Assembly (NCBI GenBank): GCA_052169395.1
Contig: JBQNCN010000001.1
Location: 1-64,000 of the forward strand
Source of the DNA: Fimenecus sp052169395
GTDB taxonomy: Bacteria; Bacillota; Clostridia; Oscillospirales; Acutalibacteraceae
Length of the DNA: 64,000 nt
Reading direction: 5' to 3'
Positions 51,162-60,150 of this stretch are shown one piece after another (the first letter of the stretch is position 1; each line of letters opens with the position of its first letter). The position numbers and the translations under genes were made by a program. Below the pieces are notes generated by a model, which saw only the letters and a list, made by a program, of their open reading frames with translations, was not told the origin of the DNA and did not search any database.

Positions 51162-53452
51162 ATCAAAATTTAATAATTGAAAATAATAAAAAAACAATGT
51201 CTTTTCAAAATGAATTTGAAAGGAAATATGCTGATATGCGTCCTGAGAATTTGAAACAGAAACAAATAGAAGATGATAAACTTACAGTTGAAGAACAGTA
51301 TGAAAGACTTAAACGCAGAGCAAGAAAAGTTTTTAACAATGAAGATATTGAAAAGTTGGATAAAGCATTTGAACTTGCACATAATGCTCATAAAAGTCAG
51401 GTGCGTCTTTCAGGAAAGCCTTATATAACCCATCCGATAGCTGTTGCCGATATACTGCTTGATTATAATATGGATGCACCGTCTATAATAACTGCTATAT
51501 TGCATGATTGTGTTGAAGATACCGATGTTAAGCTTTCTTATATAGCCAAGCAATTCGGCAATGATGTTGCTGAGCTTGTTGACGGTGTTACAAAACTTGG
51601 GAAGGTACCTCTTGCAACAAGAGAGGAACAACAGGCTGAAAATATTCGTAAAATGCTTCTTGCGATGAATAAAGATATAAGAGTGATAATAATTAAGCTT
51701 GCTGATAGAGTTCACAATATGCGTACACTTAATTATATGAGTCCTCAAAAGCGTCGTGATAAAGCTACTGAAACGCTTGGTATTTATGCGCCGATTGCAC
51801 ACAGACTAGGTATAAGACCCGCAAAGGAAGAGCTTGAAGATTTGTCTATAAGATATCTTGATCCGGTTGCTTATAAGGATATTGAAGAAAAAATTAAAGG
51901 CTTTGGTACAGCGGATACTGGATTTTTAAAAGTAATGATTTCAGATATTAAAAAGCGTGTGGATGCAAATATTAAAAATGCTGAAATATCAGGTAGAATT
52001 AAAAGTGTTAATGGAATTTATAGAAAAATGTACCTTAGAAATCGTCAGTTTGATGAAATTTACGATATTTTTGCTGTAAGAATTTTAGTTGAAAGTGTTT
52101 ATGACTGTTATGCCGCTCTTGGCTTAATTCATGATATGTTTAAACCGCTTCCAGGAAGGTTTAAAGACTATATTTCAACACCTAAAACAAATATGTATCA
52201 GAGTCTTCATACTACCGTAATAGGTAAAGAGGGTGTTCCTTTTGAAGTTCAAATAAGAACATTTGAAATGCATAAAACTGCTGAATACGGTATTGCTGCG
52301 CATTGGAAATATAAAGATGGTGTAAAACAAGAAGGTAATACTGAAAAACGTCTTTCTTGGATACGTGAAATGCTTGATGAACAAAAGGATACAGGAGATG
52401 TATCCGATATTGTCAATGCAATAAAAAGCGATTTGGCACCTGATGATATCTTTGTTTTTACACCTAAAGGCGATGTTATTATGTTACCTGCAGGTTCAAC
52501 TGTTATAGATTTTGCTTATGCTATACATACAGAGGTTGGACATACAATGGTTGGTGCAAAAATTGACGGTAGAATCAATCAGCTTTCTGCAATTGTTAAA
52601 ACAGGTGAAATTGTAGAGATTATAACTCAAAAAGGAACAGGTCCTTCAAGAGATTGGTTGAATATTGCGAAAACTTCAGGAGCAAGGTCAAAAATCAGAA
52701 CTTGGTTTAAGAATGAAAAACGTGATGAAAACATAATCACGGGTAAAGCTATGGTTGAAAGCGAACTTCTGAACAATTATATAAGACTTTCATCGGAAGA
52801 TTATATTAAGTTTTTGAAGAATCTTGCAGAGCGTCAGCGAATGAAATCAATTGATGAATTTTATGCGGCCGTTGGTTATGGTGGCTTAAGCATAAGAAAA
52901 ATGCTCCCGTATATTAAAGAAGAATACAATAGAAATTATGTAAAGCATGATGTTGTATTAAAGAATGAGGATAAAATTGTTTCACGAAACAGAAATCAAA
53001 AAGCTGGTGTAATAGTTGAAGGTATTGATGATTTAGCTGTAAAATTTTCAAAATGCTGTAATCCTGTTCCGGGGGACAGCGTTATAGGGTTTATTACAAG
53101 AGGTCATGGGGTGTCAATTCATAAAAAGGACTGCCCAAATGTACCGATTGATATTTTAAATTCATCTGAGCCTGAGCGATGGGTGAATGTTAAATGGAAT
53201 GATCAGGCGGCAAGTGCTGAATTTAAGGCGGAACTTGAGATAGGATGTCTATCGAGAATAGGTATGATGGCGGATATAAGTTCCTGTCTTGCAATGATGA
53301 AAGTTAATATTCATGAAATATCTTCAAGAGATACGGCAGATGGCAGAAACTTTATACGACTTAAAATAGATGTTTCAAATTCTGATCATTTAAAAAATGT
53401 TATGTCACGACTTAATAAAATAGATGGGATAATATCGGTGTCAAGACCATGA
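51146..53452 (+). CDS. relA: Bifunctional (p)ppGpp synthetase/hydrolase RelA/SpoT
   Basis: 768 residues. HD hydrolase domain (about 75-225) with ITAILHDCVEDTDV (intact HD); synthetase domain (about 260-400) with YDIFAVRILVESVYDCYAAL, PGRFKDYISTPKTNMYQSLHTTV and VPFEVQIRTFEMHKTAEYGIA; TGS domain (FVFTPKGDVIMLPAGSTVIDFAYAIHTEVG); zinc-finger-like CCNPVPGD; ACT domain at the end. Both activities look intact. It makes and removes the stringent-response alarmone. dtd follows with an ATGA overlap, the usual Bacillota pair. Confidence 0.97.
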   Translation: MDKEINQNLIIENNKKTMSFQNEFERKYADMRPENLKQKQIEDDKLTVEEQYERLKRRARKVFNNEDIEKLDKAFELAHNAHKSQVRLSGKPYITHPIAVADILLDYNMDAPSIITAILHDCVEDTDVKLSYIAKQFGNDVAELVDGVTKLGKVPLATREEQQAENIRKMLLAMNKDIRVIIIKLADRVHNMRTLNYMSPQKRRDKATETLGIYAPIAHRLGIRPAKEELEDLSIRYLDPVAYKDIEEKIKGFGTADTGFLKVMISDIKKRVDANIKNAEISGRIKSVNGIYRKMYLRNRQFDEIYDIFAVRILVESVYDCYAALGLIHDMFKPLPGRFKDYISTPKTNMYQSLHTTVIGKEGVPFEVQIRTFEMHKTAEYGIAAHWKYKDGVKQEGNTEKRLSWIREMLDEQKDTGDVSDIVNAIKSDLAPDDIFVFTPKGDVIMLPAGSTVIDFAYAIHTEVGHTMVGAKIDGRINQLSAIVKTGEIVEIITQKGTGPSRDWLNIAKTSGARSKIRTWFKNEKRDENIITGKAMVESELLNNYIRLSSEDYIKFLKNLAERQRMKSIDEFYAAVGYGGLSIRKMLPYIKEEYNRNYVKHDVVLKNEDKIVSRNRNQKAGVIVEGIDDLAVKFSKCCNPVPGDSVIGFITRGHGVSIHKKDCPNVPIDILNSSEPERWVNVKWNDQAASAEFKAELEIGCLSRIGMMADISSCLAMMKVNIHEISSRDTADGRNFIRLKIDVSNSDHLKNVMSRLNKIDGIISVSRP

Positions 53453-53910
53453 TTTTAGTAATTCAAAAAGTGAAATATGCAAGTGTTTATGTTTATGATG
53501 ATATAAAAGGTAGTTGTGAACATGGACTTTTGATTTTAGTGGGCGTAAAGCAAGGAGATACTGAAAAAGATGCAGAGGTTCTTGCTAAAAAATGCGCTAA
53601 TTTAAGAATTTTTGAAGATGCCAATGAAAAAATGAACCTGTCTGTTAAAGATATTTCAGGAGAAATTTTATGTATTTCTCAATTTACTCTTTTAGCTGAT
53701 ACAAAAAAAGGCAACAGACCGTCTTTTATAAATGCTGAGGAGCCGCAAAAAGCCAATATGCTTTTTGAATATTTTTGTGATTGTTTAATGTCTGAAGATG
53801 TGAAAAAGGTTTCAAAGGGTGTTTTTGGTGCGGATATGCAAGTAAAACTTTTAAATGATGGACCTGTAACCATAATTTATGATTCAAAGCAGTGGATAAA
53901 AAATGATTGA
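53449..53910 (+). CDS. dtd: D-aminoacyl-tRNA deacylase
   Basis: Hydrolyses D-amino acids (and glycine) from mischarged tRNAs. 153 residues; motifs CISQFTLLADTKKGNRPSF (SQFTL catalytic region), NAEEPQKANMLFEYFC and the C-terminal VKLLNDGPVTIIYDS (GP motif of the cross-subunit active site). Overlaps relA by four bases and the next gene by eight. Confidence 0.96.
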   Translation: MILVIQKVKYASVYVYDDIKGSCEHGLLILVGVKQGDTEKDAEVLAKKCANLRIFEDANEKMNLSVKDISGEILCISQFTLLADTKKGNRPSFINAEEPQKANMLFEYFCDCLMSEDVKKVSKGVFGADMQVKLLNDGPVTIIYDSKQWIKND

Positions 53911-54568
53911 AATTAAAAGAATAATAACAGGGCTTTATGAAGAAAATTGTTATATTGTTTTTGATACTGAAAGCAGAGATGGCGTGATTATAGACCCCGG
54001 TCTTTGTTCCGATGAAATATTGAAAGTAATAGAAAGTTTGAATATAAAATATATTTTACTGACCCATGCACATTTTGACCATATAGGCGGTGTAGCAGAG
54101 TTAAAAAATATTACTGGTGCAGAAATAGTATTAAACGAAAATGATTTGGAAATTTTATCTGAAAATATTATAAAATCTAAAGCTTACAGTGATTTTTATT
54201 ATAAGCAGTTTGGACGCAATCAAATTGTAAAAAAATATAATGTTATGTCTTTTAAACCTGATGTTTTAATTTGTGATCAAGATAAATTTGAGTTTGGCAT
54301 ATATACACTTAATGCAGTTAGAACGCCAGGGCATACAAAAGGAGGAGTTATTTATAAAGAAGATGATGAAGGTATAATTTTTTCAGGAGATACTCTTTTT
54401 AAAGGAACTGTCGGTAGAACTGATTTTGAAGAAGGCTCATATAGCGAGCTAATAAAAAGCTTAAAATACTTTTCAAATTTTCCCGACAATTTTATAATCT
54501 ATTCAGGTCATGGAGAATGTACTACTGTTATTGAAGAAAAAATAAATAATCCATATTTAAATTTATGA
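53903..54568 (+). CDS. Metallo-beta-lactamase-fold hydrolase (glyoxalase II-like)
   Basis: 221 residues. Metal-binding THAHFDHIGGV near residue 58, TPGHTKGGVIY, FSGDTLFKGTVGRTDF and a late YSGHGECT, the pattern of the YcbL/YqgX group of glyoxalase II-like hydrolases. Substrate unknown; thioesters of low-molecular-weight thiols are typical for the group. Position between dtd and hemZ is common in Clostridia. Overlaps both neighbours by 4-8 bases. Confidence 0.9.
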   Translation: MIEIKRIITGLYEENCYIVFDTESRDGVIIDPGLCSDEILKVIESLNIKYILLTHAHFDHIGGVAELKNITGAEIVLNENDLEILSENIIKSKAYSDFYYKQFGRNQIVKKYNVMSFKPDVLICDQDKFEFGIYTLNAVRTPGHTKGGVIYKEDDEGIIFSGDTLFKGTVGRTDFEEGSYSELIKSLKYFSNFPDNFIIYSGHGECTTVIEEKINNPYLNL

Positions 54569-55992
54569 AGCTTTTATTAAAAAATAATCCATATCAATAT
54601 GAAATAGAAAGGATCATAACTCTATTTTTTCCTTATGAAAAGATAGAAACTTTTATTGATGAGTCTTTAGATGATTACAATATATTTATAGAACTCAATG
54701 AATATGAAGTTTATTTTGATGTGATTCTTAATAATTGTCATATTGAAAGAACTGAAACAATTTCAGTAAATATCAAATTTCAAATCGGAAAAGTTTTATA
54801 TAGCATACTTTCAGAACTTACCGGACAAACACTTCCTTGGGGAATTTTAACAGGAATAAGACCGAGTAAGATATTTACTAAAGAAGTATGTTCGGCAGGT
54901 ATTAATAGAGCAAAGGAAAAGTTTGAAAATGAATATCTTGTAAAAAAGGAAAAGATAGATCTGTTGTCAGATATTTATGATGTACAAAAGGTATATTTAA
55001 ATAAGAACTATAAGAATGCTGCTTCAATATTTTGTTTTATTCCATATTGTCCGTCAAGGTGTTCATATTGTTCATTTGTTTCGGAATATTGTAATTCTGA
55101 AAAGTCTATAAAAGAAATACCGATTTTTTGTGAAAAACTTACTTCAGAAATAAAAAAAATAGGTGAAATAAAGAGCAGTTTAGGGCTTAATACGGAAACT
55201 GTTTATATAGGCGGCGGCACACCTACGATTTTGTCATGTGAGCAACTTGAAACAATACTGTTTACGATTTCAGAAAAATTTGCACCAAAAGGGGAATTTA
55301 CGGTTGAGGCAGGCAGAGCGGATACCATAACCAAGGAAAAATTGAATATTTTTAAAAAATATGGAGTATCAAGAATTTCAATAAATCCTCAAAGCTTCGA
55401 GGCAAATGTTTTGACTGAGGTTAGGCGTCCTTACGATATAAATAAATTTCTTGAAATATACGAATATGCTAAGGCTCTTTCTTTAGAAATAAATATGGAC
55501 TTTATAGCAGGACTTCCAAAGGATACGGAAATCGGTTTTATAAATAGTATAAAAAAAGCAATAGAGCTTAACCCTGATAATATTACAGTTCATACTCTTG
55601 CTTTAAAAAGAGCTTCATCTATTGAAAGTACAGAGTGTGAAAATAAAAATTTTGATATTTCGTCTTCGCTTGATAAAGCGTATAAACTTTTGTATAATGC
55701 AAGATATCATCCGTACTATTTATATAGGCAATCAAGAACGTTAAAAGGTTATGAAAATACGGGATGGGCAAAAAGTGGAAAGGATTGTGTGTATAATATC
55801 GTTATGATGGAGGAACTTCATTCAGTGCTTTCAGCGGGTGCGGGTTCAGTAACAAGACTTTTAAATCCGGAAACTTCTGAAATTAAAAGAATTTATAATC
55901 CGAAATATCCTGATAGATATATATCTTCGTTTGATGAGGTTTTAAAGGCAAAAGAGGAAATTTTTAAATTTTATAGTGAGGAAGATGTCTAA
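54565..55992 (+). CDS. hemZ: Coproporphyrinogen dehydrogenase HemZ-type radical SAM protein
   Basis: 475 residues. An N-terminal domain (about 1-150) particular to HemZ precedes the radical-SAM core: FIPYCPSRCSYCSFVSEY (CxxxCxxC for the [4Fe-4S] cluster), TVYIGGGTPTILSCEQL and ISINPQSFEANVL. HemZ-type proteins carry out oxygen-independent oxidation of coproporphyrinogen III or related steps. No other heme genes are present, so other radical-SAM roles cannot be excluded. Its last codons overlap the kinase-like gene. Confidence 0.9.
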   Translation: MKLLLKNNPYQYEIERIITLFFPYEKIETFIDESLDDYNIFIELNEYEVYFDVILNNCHIERTETISVNIKFQIGKVLYSILSELTGQTLPWGILTGIRPSKIFTKEVCSAGINRAKEKFENEYLVKKEKIDLLSDIYDVQKVYLNKNYKNAASIFCFIPYCPSRCSYCSFVSEYCNSEKSIKEIPIFCEKLTSEIKKIGEIKSSLGLNTETVYIGGGTPTILSCEQLETILFTISEKFAPKGEFTVEAGRADTITKEKLNIFKKYGVSRISINPQSFEANVLTEVRRPYDINKFLEIYEYAKALSLEINMDFIAGLPKDTEIGFINSIKKAIELNPDNITVHTLALKRASSIESTECENKNFDISSSLDKAYKLLYNARYHPYYLYRQSRTLKGYENTGWAKSGKDCVYNIVMMEELHSVLSAGAGSVTRLLNPETSEIKRIYNPKYPDRYISSFDEVLKAKEEIFKFYSEEDV

Positions 55993-56908
55993 ATTAAATA
56001 ATACAATAGAATATATAAATGAAATGGCGGATAAAGACCCTGTGGCACTTATAGAGCATTCAATATACAGATATAATGAATTGCTTGACGATATTGTTGA
56101 TAGAGTTGTTAAAACAAACGGTAGAACTTTGGTTATGCTTGCAGGACCTTCCGCTTCAGGTAAGACAACTACTGCACAGAAAATTTCAGATAAGCTTAAT
56201 GAAAGAGGTATAAAAAGCTATCGTGTCTCACTTGATGATTTTTATCTAAATAGAGTTGATATTCCAGGTTATAAAGAAGGAAAACCTGATTTTGAAACGC
56301 CGGATGCTCTTGATATTGAACTTTTTTCTTCTCTAATGCGTAGTCTTTTAAATGGAGAAAAAACTAAACTGCCGCAGTTTGATTTTCTTACAGGCATGCG
56401 TTCTGATAGATTTGATGAAATAATTTTAGGTGCAGAGGATACTGTTGTAGTTGAAGGAATTCATGCACTTAATCCCAAAATACTTAAAAATATTCCGAAT
56501 GATCAAATTTTAAGACTTTATGTAAATGTAGATTCAAGAATTGTAAATGAAAAAGATAAGATAATCTTTAATAAGCGTGATATTCGTTTTATGCGTAGGC
56601 TTATCAGAGATGATAATTTTAGGGGTGCATCAGCGGAAAAAACAATGGAACTTTGGCAAAATGTGAGAATTGGTGAAGAAAAGTATTTATTGCCATATAA
56701 ACAATTTGCTGATATGAAAATTAATACAATTCACATTTGTGAAATTGGAATCTATAAAGAAAGAGTAATTAACATGCTTGAAAAAGCAGAACTTTTTGAT
56801 GAAGATAAAGCCTTTGCAGACAGATTGATTTTAAATATAAAAAAGTTTATAAGTGTAGATGTATCGCTTGTACCTGACAACTGCTTATTAAAAGAATTTT
56901 TAGGATAG
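55985..56908 (+). CDS. Uridine kinase-like P-loop kinase
   Basis: 307 residues from MSKLNNTIEYINEMA. Walker A LAGPSASGKTTTAQKI near residue 50, YRVSLDDFYLNR (substrate loop), DTVVVEGIHALNP and MRRLIRDDNFRGAS with the arginine lid. This is the phosphoribulokinase/uridine kinase fold, of the longer group seen in Clostridia and often fused to a TGS-like domain elsewhere; here that domain is absent. Nucleoside kinase activity is likely but the substrate is not certain. A GTG at 55976 is an alternative start; GAGG lies only three bases before 55985. Confidence 0.85.
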   Translation: MSKLNNTIEYINEMADKDPVALIEHSIYRYNELLDDIVDRVVKTNGRTLVMLAGPSASGKTTTAQKISDKLNERGIKSYRVSLDDFYLNRVDIPGYKEGKPDFETPDALDIELFSSLMRSLLNGEKTKLPQFDFLTGMRSDRFDEIILGAEDTVVVEGIHALNPKILKNIPNDQILRLYVNVDSRIVNEKDKIIFNKRDIRFMRRLIRDDNFRGASAEKTMELWQNVRIGEEKYLLPYKQFADMKINTIHICEIGIYKERVINMLEKAELFDEDKAFADRLILNIKKFISVDVSLVPDNCLLKEFLG

Positions 56909-56918
56909 GAGGCGTCTT

Positions 56919-58694
56919 ACGGGTAAAAGGAAAAGTCAAAATTTAATAAATGGAGCTTTAATTCTTACATTGTCTACGCTTATTGTTAAAGTAATAGATA
57001 TTTTATATAAAATACCGCTTTCAAATATGATAGGTGCAACAGGTAGAGGATATTTTGACAGTGCCTATAATTTATATATTCCTATTTATTCTCTTTCAAT
57101 GGCTGGGCTTCCTGTTGCGGCATCAAGGCTTATTTCACAACAAGTTGCTACTGGTCATTTTAAAGATGTGAAGAGCACTGTTCGTGTAATGCAAAAGTTG
57201 TTTTTTATAACAGGAATAATAGGTCTTTCTTTTATTTTGATACTAGCATATCCCTATGCTACTGTTGCTAAAACCAAAGAAGTAATTCCGGTTATATTCG
57301 GAATTGCTCCCTCAATAATTTTTTGTACAATGATGTCTACTTACCGTGGATATTATAACGGGTTAAAGGATAGAGTTCCTACCTCCGTATCTCAGGTAGT
57401 AGAAGCTGTTTTTAAAACTATTGTAGGACTTTTTGCGGCAAGATTTACACTTTCTTATGGTCTTGAAAGATTTTCTAAGGGACTTACCGTTTTTGGAAAA
57501 TCGGTATCAACAAAATCGGAGGCTCTTTCAGCGATTTATCCATATGCAGGTATGGCAGCTGCAATAGGTGTTACAGTTGGAGCATTGGCAGGACTTGTAT
57601 ATATGCTGATTTTATATAGAATAAAGGGTGACGGAATAGAACCAAGAGAGCTTGCTTGTTCTCCAATTGCAAGATCTGATACAAGAATTCAAAATATGCT
57701 TTTAAAAATCGCACTTCCTATTGCACTTACAGGTGTGATGTTTAATTTTTCAAATATGATAGATGCGATTGTGATTCAAAATCGACTTGCGCATCTTGTA
57801 CTTGTACATGGAGATTATATTAAGACGAGATATGCAAATGAACTTTTGATATCCGGAACCTTAGATAGTGATATCAAAGATTTTTTTTATGGGGCTTATG
57901 CACTTTCTCTTGATTTTCGTAATTTAATACCAAGTCTTACTATGGCACTTGGTGTTTCGGCAATTCCTGAGCTTGCATCTGCCTATGTTAAAAGAAACAG
58001 GCGTGCTATAAAAAATAATGTTGAAACCGTACTTCGTACCTCAATGATAATTGCAATTCCTGCAGGATTTGGTATTGCAGCAGTTGCAAAACCTATTTTA
58101 AGACTTTTTTATGAGGGTGGAAGCTCTGAGGGTGCTATAAGTATTGCAGCACCTATAATGGCTTATTATGGTGTAACAATGCTTTTAATTTCCATATCAC
58201 AGCCATTGATAAATATGAATCAGGCGATAAATCTTGAAAAAATTCCACTTGTTTCGCTTATGATAGGCTCTTTTGTTAAAATTATTATTGATGCAATACT
58301 GATTTCAATTCCTCAAATAAATGTTTTAGGTGCAGCTTTTGGAAACACAATTTGTTTTACGATTGTTGTTATAATAAATTATATAGTACTTATTAAAAAA
58401 ACACGTATAAAAATAAATTATTTTTCTGTATTTATTAAACCTCTTGTTGGTGCGGCTTTTTCAGGAGTTTCTGCAAAGTTGACTTATGATATTGTGGATC
58501 TCATTTTACCTGAATGGAAAGTTGGGGCAAAGTCTTTGACTAATATTATTGCTTTGATTTTTAGTATTGTAATTGCAATATTTGTATATTTTACTGTTAT
58601 GTTTTTTATTCACGGATTTAATAAAAGTGATATTTTTTCATTGCCAAAGGGCGATAAAGTATTGAAAGTACTTGAAAACAAGGGCTTAATATGA
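56919..58694 (+). CDS. MurJ/SpoVB-type polysaccharide flippase, apparent ACG start
   Basis: 591 residues if started at 56919. MOP-superfamily transporter, 14 or so TM helices; conserved start region NGALILTLSTLIVKVIDILYKIPLSNMIG and AGLPVAASRLISQQ are typical of SpoVB/MurJ-like lipid-linked oligosaccharide flippases. The open frame has no ATG, GTG or TTG before 56970, yet that TTG would cut into TM helix 1 and has no correctly spaced site. AGGAGG at 56907-56912 lies six bases before ACG (56919), followed by GKRKSQNLINGALIL, the expected N-terminus. ACG is therefore the probable start, or a mutated or misread ATG. Ten bases after the kinase stop. Confidence 0.82.
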   Translation, partial: TGKRKSQNLINGALILTLSTLIVKVIDILYKIPLSNMIGATGRGYFDSAYNLYIPIYSLSMAGLPVAASRLISQQVATGHFKDVKSTVRVMQKLFFITGIIGLSFILILAYPYATVAKTKEVIPVIFGIAPSIIFCTMMSTYRGYYNGLKDRVPTSVSQVVEAVFKTIVGLFAARFTLSYGLERFSKGLTVFGKSVSTKSEALSAIYPYAGMAAAIGVTVGALAGLVYMLILYRIKGDGIEPRELACSPIARSDTRIQNMLLKIALPIALTGVMFNFSNMIDAIVIQNRLAHLVLVHGDYIKTRYANELLISGTLDSDIKDFFYGAYALSLDFRNLIPSLTMALGVSAIPELASAYVKRNRRAIKNNVETVLRTSMIIAIPAGFGIAAVAKPILRLFYEGGSSEGAISIAAPIMAYYGVTMLLISISQPLINMNQAINLEKIPLVSLMIGSFVKIIIDAILISIPQINVLGAAFGNTICFTIVVIINYIVLIKKTRIKINYFSVFIKPLVGAAFSGVSAKLTYDIVDLILPEWKVGAKSLTNIIALIFSIVIAIFVYFTVMFFIHGFNKSDIFSLPKGDKVLKVLENKGLI

Positions 58695-58708
58695 TAGACT
58701 TGTCGAGA

Positions 58709-58731
58709 AATAGGATAGCCTATTATTTTAT
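58709..58731 (+). terminator. Small hairpin after the flippase gene
   Basis: Stem AATAGG / CCTATT, loop ATAG, then ATTTTATT. Weak; it could terminate the recJ operon or sit in the hup leader. Confidence 0.35.
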
Positions 58732-58752
58732 TAACATATTTGGAGGATTAAA

Positions 58753-59028
58753 ATGAATAAGACTGAATTAGTAGAAGCAGTTGCAGTGGCTGCATCTCTC
58801 TCAAAGAAGGATGCAGAGGCAGCTGTAAAAGCTACTTTTGAGGCTGTTACAGCAGAGCTTGCAAAGGGTGGAAAAGTTCAGCTTGTAGGTTTCGGTACAT
58901 TTGAAACAAGAGAGCGTGCTGCAAGAACAGGTCATAACCCACAGACAGGTAAGGCTATTGAAATTGCTGCTGCAACAGTTCCGGCATTTAAGGCCGGCAA
59001 AGCTCTTAAAGATGCTGTTTCAAAGTAA
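58753..59028 (+). CDS. hup: HU family DNA-binding protein
   Basis: 91 residues, standard HU: MNKTELVEAVAVAASLSKKDAEAAV, VQLVGFGTFETRERAARTGHNPQTG (beta arm with the DNA-inserting Pro region) and VPAFKAGKALKDAV. Nucleoid-compacting dimer. GGAGG precedes the ATG. Higher use of GCA/GCT codons than its neighbours fits high expression. A clear terminator follows. Confidence 0.98.
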   Translation: MNKTELVEAVAVAASLSKKDAEAAVKATFEAVTAELAKGGKVQLVGFGTFETRERAARTGHNPQTGKAIEIAAATVPAFKAGKALKDAVSK

Positions 59029-59042
59029 TTTTGTTTTAATAT

Positions 59043-59073
59043 AATGACGGTGTATTATCCGTCATTTTTTATT
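59043..59073 (+). terminator. Terminator of hup
   Basis: Stem AATGACGG / CCGTCATT, loop TGTATTAT, six T residues. It contains an in-frame ATG (59044) of the ylmH frame, which I do not take as a start. Confidence 0.9.
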
Positions 59074-59076
59074 TGT

Positions 59077-59826
59077 ATGGATGATTTAAAACTGATTAAA
59101 GAAAGATTTTTAGAACTTTCAGAAAGAGCTGTACATAGATATTTACCAATATCTACTGATTTTTTAACTCTATTTGAACAAACTGTTTTAAAAGAACTGA
59201 AGATTTCATGTTTATATAAACTTTATGGAGGAACTGAGCTTTCAGAAAGAAAAATATGTGTTTTTTATCCTGAGGATTATGATGAGAATAAAATAATGCC
59301 GCCGGCAGAATTTATTAAAATTTCTCCTAAAAATGATAAGTTTGCAGAGAAAAAAACACATCGAGATTTTTTAGGAACAATTTTAAATTTGGGAATAAAG
59401 CGTGAAATGATAGGTGATATTTATTTAACCAAAGATAATAAATCCGCCTTTGTATATGTGCATAATAAAATGACTGAATATATTTGTTCTAATTTAAATA
59501 GGATAGGTAATGTTGTATTTTTTGCCGTAAAAAGTGAAGGTATAGATAACTGTAAAAGGAATTTTAAAATAAAGATGTTTACGCTTGCAAGCAAAAGAGT
59601 GGATTTAATAATTGCAGATATTTTTAATATGTCAAGAAATAATTCAAAGAGACTATTTTCAGAGGATAAAATTTTCATTAATGGCAGACTTTGTAAAAGA
59701 GCTGAAAAATTACTTGAAAAAGATGATATTATATCTGTGCGAGGTTTTGGAAAATTTAAGATAAAAGATGAAAAAGGTATTTCTAAAAAAGGTAAAATAA
59801 AACTTGAAATTGAAGAGTTTGTTTAG
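59077..59826 (+). CDS. ylmH: YlmH family S4-domain RNA-binding protein
   Basis: 249 residues from MDDLKLIKERFLEL. N-terminal region with the YlmH core (THRDFLGTILNLGIKREMIGDIYL, then FVYVHNKMTEYI), and a C-terminal S4 domain (about 175-235, with SKRVDLIIADIFNMSRNNSKRLF and FINGRLCKRAEKLLEKDDIISVRGFG). YlmH (RqcP2) takes part in ribosome-associated quality control and is linked to cell division in some species. Start is uncertain: the ATG at 59077 has no Shine-Dalgarno, and the earlier ATG (59044) lies inside the hup terminator. Usual neighbours (sepF, divIVA) are absent. Confidence 0.88.
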   Translation: MDDLKLIKERFLELSERAVHRYLPISTDFLTLFEQTVLKELKISCLYKLYGGTELSERKICVFYPEDYDENKIMPPAEFIKISPKNDKFAEKKTHRDFLGTILNLGIKREMIGDIYLTKDNKSAFVYVHNKMTEYICSNLNRIGNVVFFAVKSEGIDNCKRNFKIKMFTLASKRVDLIIADIFNMSRNNSKRLFSEDKIFINGRLCKRAEKLLEKDDIISVRGFGKFKIKDEKGISKKGKIKLEIEEFV

Positions 59827-59856
59827 TTGACAAATACTCCCTTGGGGTATTATAAT
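59827..59856 (+). promoter_or_regulatory. Promoter with CsoR/CstR-like operator in its spacer
   Basis: Perfect TTGACA (59827-59832) and TATAAT (59851-59856), spacer 18. The spacer is almost filled by the imperfect inverted repeat ATACTCCCTTGGGGTAT (59834-59850), which matches the ATAC-CCC...GGG-GTAT form of operators bound by CsoR-family repressors of copper or persulfide. A bound repressor would block RNA polymerase. The repressor gene is not in the window. Confidence 0.7.
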
Positions 59857-59886
59857 TAAATATAAGCTTTGTTGAGGTGAGATATT

Positions 59887-60141
59887 ATGATTAAAACGAT
59901 AATAGGTATTAACGGAATGATGTGCGGTATGTGTGAGTCACATATAAATGATGCAATAAGAGCTGAATTTAAAGTGAAAAAAGTAAGAGCGAACAAAAAT
60001 AAAAATCAGGCGGAAATTATTTCGGAAGATCGGATTGACAAAGATAAGATTTATGATGTTATAAAAAATACAGGTTATGAGGTAATTTCGTTTACTGAAG
60101 AACCCTATGAGAAAAAAAGCTTTTTCAGCTGTTTAAAATAA
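59887..60141 (+). CDS. Heavy-metal-associated (HMA) domain protein, CopZ-like
   Basis: 84 residues, one ferredoxin-like HMA domain with the metal motif GMMCGMCESHIND (MxCxxC), ending with a basic stretch and SFFSCLK carrying one more Cys. CopZ-type chaperones carry Cu(I) to P-type ATPases; here no ATPase follows, so it may serve a pump elsewhere or buffer metal. GAGGTGAG precedes the ATG. It sits behind the CsoR-like operator and nine bases before a DUF1858 gene. Confidence 0.85.
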   Translation: MIKTIIGINGMMCGMCESHINDAIRAEFKVKKVRANKNKNQAEIISEDRIDKDKIYDVIKNTGYEVISFTEEPYEKKSFFSCLK

Positions 60142-60150
60142 GGAGATATT

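Noticed and set aside
53903..54568. Beta-lactamase resistance gene
   Set aside because: The metallo-beta-lactamase fold here is of the glyoxalase II-like housekeeping type, lacks a signal peptide and sits in a conserved dtd-hemZ context.
59044..59076. ylmH start at the first ATG (59044)
   Set aside because: That ATG is part of the hup terminator hairpin and its leader residues do not look like the YlmH N-terminus.
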